Under the pieces are notes generated by a model. That model was given only the letters and a program-made list of their open reading frames with translations, was not told the DNA's origin and made no database searches. Made by a program: the position numbers and the translations under genes. This document shows positions 42,942 to 54,020 of a stretch of DNA of 64,000 bases, piece after piece. Position 1 is the first letter of the stretch. Every line of letters begins with the position of its first letter. Source of the DNA: Sporobolomyces roseus. Taxonomy: Eukaryota > Basidiomycota > Microbotryomycetes > Sporidiobolales > Sporidiobolaceae. The stretch is taken from assembly GCA_016617785.1 (NCBI GenBank), contig JADILM010000009.1, positions 310,001 to 374,000 of the forward strand. The letters run 5' to 3'.

Positions 42942-44508
42942 ATGCCTCAATCATCAGATAACGCAGAGTTGCTTTGGAAGAACACAGAGGATGTTGAAGA
43001 CAAGAGAAGGAAGAAACAGGCAAACAAATATACGAAAGCCGGAGAACGAGCGATCACGACTGCAGCGAGGCAAGCGTCTTTTGCTTCCTTCTTGCCTCCT
43101 TCATCAGCTAAGGCGACTATGTTTTGCGAACAGCATCGTCGCCAACGGATCAGAGGATTTGATTCTCGTCCAAAACGGGTCCAAGGTAGTTCTGGTATTA
43201 ACGGACACGGATCAGTATGGGACTTTGCGCTTGACAGATCATGGCAAGGGTTTGCCAGCCAACTACAGAACCTTCGTGAGTCGCAAAACTTCACGTCGCG
43301 TTGGTCACTCCTACTGTAGCTGACCTATGACAACGTGCAGAGAGACTACATGGGGGCGAGTAGACGTCCGAAGCTCTTCCCTCACGCTTCTCGCTAACTC
43401 GGATACACCTTACAGTACGCTGGATACGCCGCTGGAGTTGGAGTCAAAATCAAAACGGAGCATTACACACCTGAAGATGCCGATTTCGCTCGAAAGCTCC
43501 ATAAACGGTATCCGAAGGGAATTTTTTGCTTTGCAAAGAGCAAACTTGCCCATACCGTGAGCTTGATTTCATTATGAGGAAATCTGCCTGATCGACTCAC
43601 TCTTTTTCCTTTACTCAGGAGCTGCTAGACGCAATCGACACGGCCGAAGCAAAGTTGGCCGTTCGAGCTTCCTCGCGAACGACAAACTCTGGCGATGCCC
43701 AGCAGCTAGCTACGTGTACTCAAGTAACGAACGCCGGTCCCCAGCATCAACAGATAGCCGTATCACAGTCGACAAAGAAGAAGCAGCCAATCAGGAGACG
43801 GAAGAAATTGAGAAAAAAGATGGAGAGTCCCAGCTCGGACGAAGGCAGCGAATTCGAGCCAGAAGAGGAAGAGACAGAAGATGATCTCGATGAGCTGAAT
43901 ATCACACCTTCTGCTCCAGGACGAGTCTCCAAGCGAATCGTCGAGCACAACCCACCGAAGAAAGGTAAACCTTCGAACCAGGCTCGGAGCGGTCTATCAA
44001 CGAAGCGGAGGAGAGGCGAGGAGGATACATTGGGCGCCGAGATCCAAAACTTGAGCTCTCGACTCCACAACGTGAGTGATCTTCTCCTTCTCGTCATTCA
44101 GTGGAGCGAGACGAGATCTGATGTGTTCAGGGTTCATCGCAGAAAACGCATCTCCAGCTCGCCGGCAAGGACACCTTGGAGCTAGATGGTCAAGTCCGAA
44201 GATTCCAATCAGTCAAGAGTCAACGCCGTTTGGAACTCGAAAAACAAAACGAAGATGCGAAAGCTTCGTTGGAACGAGGACAAGAACACATCAGACGCGG
44301 TCAAGATCAAATCAAGCAAGGTCAAGAGGAAATCAGACGAGGTCACGACGAGATCAGTAAGGCACAATCCGAGCACCATCTCGTTGCGGTGATGCTGCAG
44401 GAGTTGGAAAATGTTGACGATGAGATGATTGAAAATTGGGATCAATTCAAAGAGAAGATGCGGTGGAGGGTATCCAACGGAGTAGTGACTTGGTCTGTCC
44501 CTCGCTGA
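42942..44508 (+). CDS. unknown acidic coiled-coil protein, copy B
   Basis: Paralogue of the gene at 18.0-19.5 kb, in inverted orientation. ATG 42942 (MPQSSDNAELLWKNTEDVED). It shares VVLVLTDTDQYGTLR with HGKGLPANYRTF, YAGYAAGVGVKIKTEHYTPE and YPKGIFCFAKSKLAHT, and the same intron positions. One intron, 43356-43415, has a GC donor (GCGAGT), as in copy A. The middle is acidic and Ser-rich (SSDEGSEFEPEEEETEDDLD). A coiled coil carries near-heptad repeats (RRGQDQIKQGQEEIRRGHDE). The end is FKEKMRWRVSNGVVTWSVPR. The last exon starts near 44133. First-intron boundaries are unresolved. Function unknown, perhaps nuclear. Confidence 0.72.
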
Positions 44509-44985
44509 TCAGAATTCCTCCTGTCCTTTGTCTACTCCCCTCTCGCCGTCGCCTCTTGCCCTTTGCTGTTCGCTTACTTTACTTTTTCGACTCGCTTCAA
44601 CTTGCTATGTTTCATCAGTACATTCCTGCACTTACAACTCCTGTATATCTGCTTCCTCTCCATTGTTTCGCAATCGTCTTACTCCTGCTCGACGAGCTTT
44701 CGCTGTCGACGCTTCTCGTTTAAACCTCGCTCTCTGACCGCTTCTTTCGCAACTCTCCGAATCTACTCGTGACTCTTCATGCATAGCGACCACCGACGTC
44801 GAGGAGCCGACAAGATGTTCGAGTCGCACAAGCACGTAGAGAAACTATCGACGAGCTTCTGTATTCGAACGAAGAAAAAGATCACTCGAAAAGTCAGTCT
44901 TTCGGATCGCTTGAATCGCTTGAATCCAACATCAATTATCCTCAACACCTACAAATACACCGATCACTTCGATCCCACCTCCTCC
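44509..44985. other. convergent 3' region, no gene
   Basis: Space between the ends of unknown copy B and SPC25. Several short frames on both strands are not supported by any similarity. Confidence 0.4.
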
Positions 44986-46137
44986 TCATCTTCCCTCTGC
45001 CTCCCCCCTAATCTTTTCCCTTTCCCTCTCCCTCTCCTCCTCTCCTTTCCCCACTCCCACCCTCTTCTCCACCTCGACCTCACAACAAAACCACCACCTC
45101 ATCTCCCTCACAAACCCATACAAATCCCTCGATTCATTCAATTCGTTCAATAATTCTCGTAGGATCTTGTCGGGGATGAAGTTTTGCGGTGATATAGCGG
45201 ATACTACGAGGCAAAGTGTTAGTTAGAGTGAGTGGAGAGGGGGGAGGGCAGCTTACGGGTGTAGGAAGAGGTAGAGACGTTCAGGTCGAATGAGAATGTG
45301 CGTGAGTAGGAAGTACGGTCGAGATTATGGAACTTGAATTGAACGATGTCGTCTACAAAAAATGCAGACACAGAGAGAATGTGAGCGGTTATAAGAAGGG
45401 AGGGGATAGAGAAGGGAGAAGGGGGAAACTTAACTACCACGACCTCGTATTTTGAGTCCGAGTTTTTGTTCGAAGAAATCTAGTTCGGGTTTGTTCTGTG
45501 ATAGACGAGATTCGAATGCTGCTTTTTGTTTCGCTTTCACTATAATTGAAACGGACGCGTCAAACGTCAGCGCAGAAGCAAGAGGGAGGAGCAGGAGTGA
45601 GAGAGTTTTCTTACGATTCTTCCTCTGATTCAATTTCGCAAGAGCTTCTTTGACTTCCTGTTGATAACCTTCCAACCTAACTTTTAATTTCGCCTGTTGT
45701 CTCGCGACTTCGTCTTCCTTCTTCTTCGCACCTTCCAACTCCTCCCTCTCTTTCCCCTGGGTCCTAACCATTTCCTTCGCGACTTCTCCCAACTCTTTAA
45801 TCTTGTTTTGATAACCCAATTTCTCACTCTCGAGATGAGTCAAATTCTCCCTTAATTGTCTACGAACTTCTTCTGTAGAGTGTGAGAGCATTTCGACTGC
45901 TTCGTCTACTTGTAACATGTCTTGTTGAAGGAGTTGAGTGAATTCGTGATCTTCTGCATAAGGGCGCTCGGGGTACTTCTTGGTGTTCAATGGAGGTAAA
46001 GCGGGGAGTTCGGGAGGTTGGGTGAGAGGGAGTCGAGAAGGAGTGTTGAAGGATGTTGTGAGTCGTCGGGAGGAACGTGGTGTAGCGGCATTTGTAGATG
46101 AGTAGTGCCCTGAGGCTGTACGTGGTGTTGTAGGCAT
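44986..46137 (-). CDS. SPC25: kinetochore protein Spc25 (NDC80 complex)
   Basis: Spc25 pairs with Spc24 and forms the centromere-facing head of the NDC80 microtubule-binding complex. Exons 46137-45615, 45539-45438, 45352-45257 and 45203-44986 close to 312 residues. After a Ser/Thr/Pro leader, about residues 60-175 are coiled coil (FTQLLQQDMLQVDEAVEMLS onward). The globular C-terminus has the family pattern: LDFFEQKLGLKIRGRG, DDIVQFKFHNLDRTSYSRTF, SFDLNVSTSSYT, then LLNELNESRDLYGFVREMRW. A basic tail of about 35 residues extends past the usual end. It is transcribed divergently from the DBF2-type kinase. Confidence 0.85.
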
Positions 46138-46437
46138 CCTGTGATGCTGAGTGTGAGAGGTTGAGGAAGTAAACAAGGGTTGAATTGGAAAGTAGCGAGG
46201 GTCGAGGTTGAGGATCGAGAGTGGGTCGGAAAGTATTCAGAGTAGAGTACTGATTAGTCAGGTGGAGGGTATGATTGCCTAGAGTGGGAGAGGAAAGAGC
46301 GAGGCAAGGAATGTTGATTCGCATTCTACGCGACTTTCGATTCGGCCCGCTGACTCTCTCTTTGTTCTTGGACTGCTTCTCTCTTTCTCTACTTTACAAC
46401 CTTCAAGCGAGACCCTTCAAGGAGTTCCCCGCGAGTG
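46138..46437. promoter_or_regulatory. divergent promoter, SPC25 / DBF2
   Basis: 300 bases between two start codons, so it must carry both promoters. Both genes act in mitosis, which would allow shared cell-cycle control, but no element was identified. Confidence 0.4.
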
Positions 46438-48827
46438 ATGGTGTTCAATTCTTCGTCATTATCATTCACTCAATCTTCATCCTCTCATTCTCACTCGAAC
46501 CACTCTCAATCGAACAACGCAAACAACAAAGAGAACTCTAGTACACGATCTACTCAATCGAGTAACGGCAAGATGCCTACTCCAACCACTCCCTTCTCTC
46601 CTCATCATCAACAAACGCCTCTCCCTCCTCCCTCTACTTCGACTACCACAAACTATGTATCACACTACACTCGACCAGTACGACAACAACCTACTACTCC
46701 CAACACCGCAGCAGCAGCGGAACCTACCATGACCCAACTTTTGGCGAATCAACCAACTTCGATCGCTCATTACTCTAGGAGGAATCAGGGAGGCGATGGA
46801 GATGCTACGATGGGGAATGCGACGGGTTTGTTGAGTTGGAGAAAGGGACAAGGGTTCAAAGAGTGGGAGAAAATTAAATTGAATTCGATGGAAGTTAAAC
46901 GGAAAGCAGATGTCGCTCAACTATGTCAGTCTCGAATTCCTCCTTAGTCAATCCATACGCTTAGATAGCTGACTAGTGAAGGAATTCGGAAACTGCAGTC
47001 TTCTACGATCATTATTTCGACCTCTTGACCTACCTACACAAACGAAAAGAACGAGTCTCTACCGTCCACTCTTCACTCTCGACTCGTTCCTCCTCCGGTG
47101 AAATCACAAGAGATCAAGCCCAATCCGAATACAACGCACACATCCTCCGAGAACGCATGAATCTTCGAAAGAGACGAACGAAACTCAAGTTGGACAACTT
47201 TCACATCGTTACTCAAGTCGGACAGGGCGGGTATGGAGAAGTGTACTTGGCTAGACACAAGGAGACGAATCAGGTGGTTGCGTTGAAGAAGATGAAGAAA
47301 CGTACTTTGGCTAAAATGGATGAGGTGCGCTCTTTCTCTTCCCCTCTTTTCTCCTCTCCCAGCTCACTCCCTCCCTCGCTTGAATAGATTCGTCATGTAT
47401 TGACAGAACGAGATATTTTGGCCTCTACGTCCTCACCATGGCTAGTCCGACTCCTCTACGCATTCCAAGATCCACTCCATGTCTACCTCGCAATGGATTT
47501 CATCGCAGGAGGAGATTTCCGTACCCTCCTCAACAACTCTGGTGTACTCAAGGAAGAACACGCGAGGTTCTACATCTCGGAGATGTTTGTCAGTGTCAAC
47601 GAATTGCACAAGTTGGGTTACATTCACAGGGATTTGAAACCAGAGGTAAACGCAAACTCCCTCCTCTCTATCTTTGATCGAGTCGGTACTGATAGTTTGA
47701 GATCTGATTACAGAACTTCTTAATCGATCCTTCAGGTCACATCAAGCTCACCGATTTCGGTTTAGCAGCAGGAGCTTTAAACCCCGGTAAAATCGAGCAT
47801 CTCAAGCACAAAGTTCGTCTTCCCCTCTCTCCCTCTCTCTCTCCGTTGCTCCCTAACCCTCTTGAATTGAGTCCAGCTGGATGAAGTAGCCGATTCACCA
47901 CTCATTTTCCGTTCCACAATCGAAATGAAATCGATTTACAAGACTCTGCGACTCGCCGATCAACGCTACGCAGACTCTGTCGTCGGTAGTCCAGATTATA
48001 TGGCGATTGAGACTTTGAGGGGTCAGGAATATAGTTATGGAGTTGATTATTGGAGTTTGGGTTGTATCTTGTTCGAGTACGTCTCCCGACTCTTCCCTCT
48101 GATCGACTACACAGGAGGGGGGTGCTGATTAGTTTTGAGTTGGATCGTACAGGTTCTTGGCGGGTTTCCCACCATTTTCAGGAGCGACTCCTGAGGAAAC
48201 TTGGACGAATTTGAAGAATTGGTCAAAATCCTTGAGGAGACCTCACTACGATAGACCCGAGGACAGGATCTTCAACTTGTCCGATCAAGGTTGGTATGCG
48301 ATCACTTGGTAAAGCCTCTTCCTCTTCTTCTCTTCGAAACACAATCTGACGAAAGTAAGGGAGAACAGCTTGATCACTTCTCGAGAACGTCGAGTCTCTA
48401 CATTAGACGGGATCAAACAACATCCATTCTTTTCCGGAGTCGATTGGACGGGATTGAGGGAGAGAAAAGCTCCGTTCGTTCCTGCACTCGATTCTGAAAT
48501 TGACGCTGGTTATTTCGATGATGTACGTCTAAGCTCTCTCTTTCTTTTTCCTCTCTCTCTCAATTTGACCTAACGTGAGAGGTGTGTGAATAGTTCAACT
48601 CGGAAGCGGATATGGCCAAGTATGCAGAAGTACGAGAGAAACAGAGACATGTCGACGCGGTTCTCGAGAAGGGAGACAAGTTTAATCGAGGAGTTTGGGT
48701 GGGTTTCACGTTCAAGGACAAGAAGGGAGCGGAGAAGGCTCAGAAAGTGAGAGAGGAAGAGGAGAGGACGAGGGAATTGGAGAAGGGACAGCAAGAGGAG
48801 GAAACGAGTTTGTATGAACTCTTTTAA
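46438..48827 (+). CDS. DBF2: NDR-family kinase, Dbf2/Sid2 type
   Basis: Ser/Thr kinase at the end of the mitotic exit / septation initiation network, active with a Mob1 partner. Exons 46438-46924, 46999-47324, 47388-47645, 47714-47812, 47877-48076, 48153-48308, 48369-48522 and 48594-48827 close to 637 residues. A disordered leader (1-162) precedes the Mob-binding helix (FFYDHYFDLLTYLHKRKERV). The kinase domain begins near 229: GQGGYGEVYLAR, VVALKKM, HRDLKPEN (split by an intron), DFGLAAG, and GSPDYMAIETL. The NDR-specific insert DSPLIFRSTIEMKSIYKTLR sits between DFG and the activation loop. DAGYFDDFNSEADMAKYAEV and a hydrophobic motif GVWVGFTFKD complete it, as in Dbf2/Sid2. Confidence 0.93.
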
Positions 48828-49429
48828 GGGGATTGAGACGCGATCTCACGACCCACACAGACACTTCCTACGACTTGTACCTGCGACACCATCCCCTCAT
48901 GACCATGACGACTCTGAACTCCCCCAATCTCTTTCCCATTCCGCGACTCGACTCGACTCTTTTCGATTTTCTTTCCCTTTTCTCTCCCTTTCGTTCTCAA
49001 CTTTCGACTCCCTCTCGGCTTTCGTCTCCTTCTCACACACTATCTCTGCGCATAGCTCTCGTCTGACGCCTCGTCGCTAATCAGTCTCTGCATCTCTTTG
49101 GTACTTTCTTCTCGTCTGAACACTCTTTCGATTTTATGTAGTTGTATAGCTCTGTTCGGTTCTTCTTCGTTCTTGATTCAATGCATCCCGATAACCTCAA
49201 TCACCACGCTTGTCGACTCGAGAGCTTCAGCCAGAGAAATGTGTTTGGCTTGGACCGCCTTTCAAGAGAGAGAAAAAGGGTTTCTTAAGTTTCCTCCCTT
49301 CACTTCACTCTATCACCCGATTTTGCTCTATCGATACTACAGCTTGATAAAGAACCAGCTCAAATACCTACACAGTCAATCTCAAGCTCCTCCACTCTCA
49401 GAAACGCTCTCCAAACCTTGATCAAAATC
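48828..49429. other. intergenic, DBF2 3' flank and F-box gene 10 upstream
   Basis: No supported gene; pyrimidine-rich on the plus strand. The stretch 49075-49098 resembles a sequence at the outer edge of the right duplication arm. Confidence 0.4.
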
Positions 49430-50778
49430 ATGGATTCCCCTTCAATCCTGGACCTCGAGAGGCTCAGCCTAGCGGAATTGCATACGTATGTAAACCTTGC
49501 TGTAACTTATCTGTTGGCTCCAAGCTGACTCAGAGCGCTGCCTATAGTCTTCATCCTCTTCCTTCTCCCGATTCATCTCCCGCACCTACTCTTCACTCCC
49601 TTCCTCCCGAACTCCTCACCCAGATCTTCGGTATGACTCAGCTACATCTATCCCCGTCGAAGAGGAACACGAATCTCGCCTCGCTGTGCCGTGTCAATCA
49701 TCACTTCCTCGGAATCGCTCGCCCTCTCCTCTATCACGAAATCCACCTTGATCCTAGTCTACATCGCAACAAGACGTTTTCGAACTACTCAAAACTCATC
49801 AACACTCTCTTGTTCGCACCGACTTGCGCCAGTTTTGTGAGGAGCATCAAGATCACTCTCAAGGCAGATGCAGGAGATATGGATTGCATCGTGTTTAGGA
49901 GTCTTTTGAGACGATGTAAGAGATTGGAGAGAGTCAGTACAGGATGGGAAGAATGGAAAGCGCCGGAAGCGATCGGAGCGCAGGTCATCGAGGCTATCAG
50001 CAAAGAAGCGAAGTTGATCAAGCATCTCGAGGTCCCCAGGGTCCGTCTGAACCGCTCATTGGCGACACAGCTTGTTCAAGCATTGTGGCGACTGGAAACC
50101 CTCGTCTTCAACCCTGTCAGTCTGAGTGACCAAATCTTCCCGCTCTTCAGCCTTCGCAAGGTGGTTTGGGGGAGTCGAATGGTAAATCGAGCTTTGGGTA
50201 CCTACTTGTCGTCTTCCCGATACACCCTCACGTCAATCTCGTTTCAATTTGAATACGCCGAACCGCCAATGCTCGACATTTTACCCAATCTGTCGACTCT
50301 CCGTCTCACACTAGGCTCCTTCCGATCTCGATCTCATTCGCGACTCTCGTCGGTATCGACGGACTATACGCAATCCATTCAGACCGTCCTTCTCTCCACT
50401 CACTCGCTTCCACTGAAACACCTCACGATTTCCACCACAGTTCCCGAAACTGCCCGAGCCTTAGCCAACTACTCGATTCTTGAGCACCTCCCTTCGACTA
50501 TACTCTCCTTCACAACTGTGCCACAGCTACTAGGATGCCTCAATTTGCCCTCCCTACTCCCCAACAGCAATGACACCTCTTCCTACTCCTGCCTTCGCCT
50601 CTTGACTATCATCCCCCCGCTTTTCGCCCACACTGTCGACGACGAGACATACCGCCGTATGGAAGCAGCCTCACGACAAGTATCGAAAGTCTTCGAGGAG
50701 AAGAAAATCGAAATAATCGTTGAATTGGGCGCGAAGTTGGGAGATCGTTATGGTATCAAGCAAGTTTGTGGGATTTGA
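49430..50778 (+). CDS. F-box protein 10
   Basis: Exons 49430-49485 (MDSPSILDLERLSLAELHT) and 49548-50778 give 428 residues. The leader resembles the MELSxTLQLxxxSLG leader of F-box proteins 5-8. The box is SLPPELLTQIFGMTQ with ASLCRVNHHFLGIARPLLYH, followed by a leucine-rich body (LETLVFNPVSL, LPNLSTLRLTLGSF). It lies outside the inverted duplication but belongs to the same lineage-specific family. Presumed SCF substrate adaptor. Confidence 0.8.
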
Positions 50779-51421
50779 GCGAGTCATTGCTGGCGCAGGA
50801 AGGGAGGCAACGTATAAGGCAACGAATTAGGCAGGAGATCGAGAAACGAATGTTGTACGAAAGCGAGGGAATTGAGTTTTCGCTTGAGAGCTTTGGTTTA
50901 AGGGCGCGTCATGGGGTAGATGATAGCGGTCATGAGCGACGGAGTAATCGACGGAGCAGCACATTAGCAGATCTCCCTGATCAGGTAAGAGTACGAATCG
51001 AATACGACTTTCAATGCTTTGCGAAATGTACCAATTATGGTCCTTAATTTCTCTCGATCTTTTGATTCTCTCGAGTAGCTATAGCTTTGGTCTGACTTCA
51101 GGAAAGCCGCAGCGTCTCAGATCGGAATGGACTTCTCTCTTGAAGCGAATTTCCCTGCGATTCGGATTCTCGCTCCTCGCTCTCCACCACTTCACGCGTA
51201 CAACCTTTGCGACACGCTCTGTAGCATTCGATAACCTCAATCAAGCCTCAGAGCACGCGAACGGCTCTCTCTACAGCATAGTCACTCGTCAAATCGCTTC
51301 AAGAGATCGGGTCGTATTCGCTTCCAGAGAAGGGCAACAGACGCATCTCTGATTGGTGTGTGGATCCTATCATAGTATCTGGAGCTCTCTATTGATGCGC
51401 AACCCCCTCTACAGGTCTCCC
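50779..51421. other. intergenic between F-box genes 10 and 11
   Basis: An open frame to 51047 (Glu/Arg-rich, ending in a possible donor GTAAGA) overlaps the end of gene 10 and is not supported by similarity. The remainder is presumably upstream sequence of F-box gene 11. Confidence 0.35.
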
Positions 51422-52758
51422 ATGTCGATTTCTCCACTCCCTTCTCTCGTCCCCTCATTCCCACCTCCCAATCCTCCCTTACCTCCAGAACTTATCGACC
51501 AAATCATACGTTCAATACCTCTCTATCCAGCACGGAATCGAAGAAGAGCACTCAGCCGATGTTGTCTCGTCAATCGCCTCTTTCTCGACATTTCTCGACC
51601 CCTCCTCTATAACAACGTACCGGCAATGCTGGAGGAGCCCGAGAAAGCAGCAGGGAGGCATCTTGATCGGTTGACAGAGACGCTGGCATCGGGTTCAGCA
51701 TGCCGGGAAATGGTGAAGGGGGTGAAATTGTCAACTTACGAAGGCGAATTAGGATTGGATGGGTACGAGAGCGTCGATGTCTTCCTCAGGGAAGCGAAGC
51801 AACTGGAGGCTGTCCGAGTCGTCTGGATTGGAGAGGAAGGTCTGGACGAAAGCGGTTTCGACGTGTCTCCAATGTTTAGCATCCGATCCGACAAAGAATC
51901 GGCTACTATCTCGTCACATCGATTCTCAGACGTCAACCTGGACTCAAGCAACTCGTACTACCTACCCAGTGTCATCTCGAATACGCTACTTTCGCCGCAG
52001 TTTTCACCAAATTGCTGAATCTCGACACTTTCGTCGGCAGCTTTGTAACGCTCTCAGACCGCGATGACAAGCCTTTCCTATCGCCCTGTCATCTCCAACA
52101 TCTCACGATCTGCTCCCGATTCGAGCACTCGTTGTTCCGTCAAGTCGTCCATTCGTCCTACACCACTCTCACCTCCTTCACCTTCCCCCTCGACACAGCA
52201 GACAATCCTCTCGACCTTTCCATCTTCCCGAATCTCAACTATCTCCACATCTCTCTACGATCCCGCCCTGCCTTATCCGTCATCAACCGAACTTATGCTA
52301 CCACCTCCGAACACTTCGCCCGATTCGTCGCACAAACTCTTCGTCCCCTCCTCCTCTCAGCACAGTCACTCGCCATCTCAACTTTCAAGATCACGACCCC
52401 CAGCCAAAACGTCGAGACATTCATGTCGCAGCAACAAATCTTCGACCTTCTACCTCCAACTCTCGCTCACCTAACCTCTAATCCTCTGCTCCTGCGCGCT
52501 CACGAATCCAACTTCGAGATTTTGGCAAAGGATATGCGCGACCGCTCCTACCCTCATCTCAAGACTATTACGCTGCAACCCTCTGGAACACCAGATCGTT
52601 TCAATCGCGAAGAGGAGGTGAAGCAAGCGGTCGAGAGGGTTTGTCGATTGTTCAAGATCCAATTGAACGTCATTGATCGGGAGGAGGAATGTTGTCGAAT
52701 GGAGGAGAAATGGCGCGAAACGTGGTGGTCGGAAAGCGAGGAAGAAAGTGAGGGATGA
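51422..52758 (+). pseudogene. F-box protein 11 (frameshifted)
   Basis: ATG 51422; box PLPPELIDQIIRSIPLYPAR with SRCCLVNRLFLDISRPLLYN. The frame runs to about MFSIRSD near 51890. The family block then continues in a different frame as GYYLVTSILRRQPGLKQLVL and LLNLDTFVGSFVTLS through to the end at 52758 (WWSESEEESEG). The second frame carries a stop just upstream (TAG 51877-51879) and no plausible intron bridges the two, so a net one-base loss (or two-base gain) is indicated. It is closest to F-box pair A. Confidence 0.65.
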
Positions 52759-54020
52759 AGATTCTGATGAGTCTAGTGATCAGGAGCTGGCGATTTGTGC
52801 AGTGTACACTCTGGAGGGGTGGACAGAGGAGGAGATGGACGAGGGGAGCTCGGAAGCTGGACAGAGCTCGGAAGAATGAAAGGAGGTTGGGTCGCGGAAT
52901 TTCAAGAGCGAAACAGGTATCGAAATCTTGAATAGATGGCGCGGTAGCAGTTCTGAAAGGGAAGCACGGGAAGTACAGGATGCTGCTAACTTTGATTCTT
53001 TCCCATCTGTCGAAGTGTTTTCCATTATCGTTGAGATGTCAAGGAAGCGGTCTTGCTGCAAACGAAAGCGACGATATCTTCCTAATGCTCGCGACCAAGG
53101 GAATCGACGTGGCAAGCTGATCAACATCGGCTCTGTCTGAGTGGCACTGGTGCTTTAAGGGAGCGATACTTAGCTGCAATCTGAAAGAGAACTGCTCGTC
53201 GAGCGACGCAAACAAAAAGACCCACTTTTCGTTGCTCTCTCTCCTTTGTCGCCACCACTGAAACACCGAAGAAGGCAGAACAGTGACTTTGATCAACGCA
53301 AAATCGAAACCTTCGATCGCGAAATTGGCTCGTTATAAAAAATGCCTCACAACTTCAAAAAAGTTCAATTGCAGCAAGGCGCGCTCTTCGCCTTGAATCT
53401 GTTTTCTTCTCACTGCACCTTCATTTCACCGGTCCATCGCTTGCAACTCACACACAAGTAACTCAAGATACTCATTCAACTCTGACACCATCTCCTTCAC
53501 CTCTACATCGTCTCATGCAACGACAATCCAATTTCAAGATGAAGATTCCTTGATCTAAATTAGCTCTTTCCTCTTCCCACACCTAACGATGCGACTTGTC
53601 TACACCTCAGTACGAGACATTGAGCAATCATCGATGCCCTCGAGTTTCCCCCTGTCCGTCCCCGGCTTCATTCGACTCGGGATCAAGTGTGGAAGGAATG
53701 TTGCTGTCTCCACCATAGATTTAGGCTTCACTTACTGCTTAGGATTGCTCAGAGCTGGGGATGGGGATACTGGGGGCTGGTGAGCGTGCGCAGTTTAGCT
53801 TCGGATCGATCCGGGATCTCGACTCGAATCAAACAACCAAACAAGGTCTAAATTCGGGTCTCTTTCCCTTTTCCCATCTTCCCACCTTGACTCGATAGCT
53901 AATTTTTAAACCACGTAAGCATCTCTGCAGCCTCTCTAGTTCAGCAACAGTCTGCAAGTGTGGTTGCTGACTTTCCTTTCTCGCCCACTTTTCTTCCCCT
54001 CTCCAGTCACCTCAAAAAAC
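52759..54020. other. 1.26-kb region without a supported gene
   Basis: Short frames on both strands, such as 53589-53783, lack any recognisable domain or codon signature. The right end is presumably the promoter of the BIM1-like gene. A TTGCTCA heptamer lies at 53745-53751; it resembles yeast copper-regulator sites, but one copy of so short a motif is weak. Confidence 0.4.

Noticed and set aside
53745..53751. TTGCTCA as a copper-response element upstream of the X325 gene
   Set aside because: A single 7-base match expected by chance in 64 kb, and no comparable set of sites in the Ctr/reductase promoter.
53589..53783. Small 64-codon protein
   Set aside because: ATG-initiated but without domain, conservation or splice context; chance frame in a gene-free stretch.
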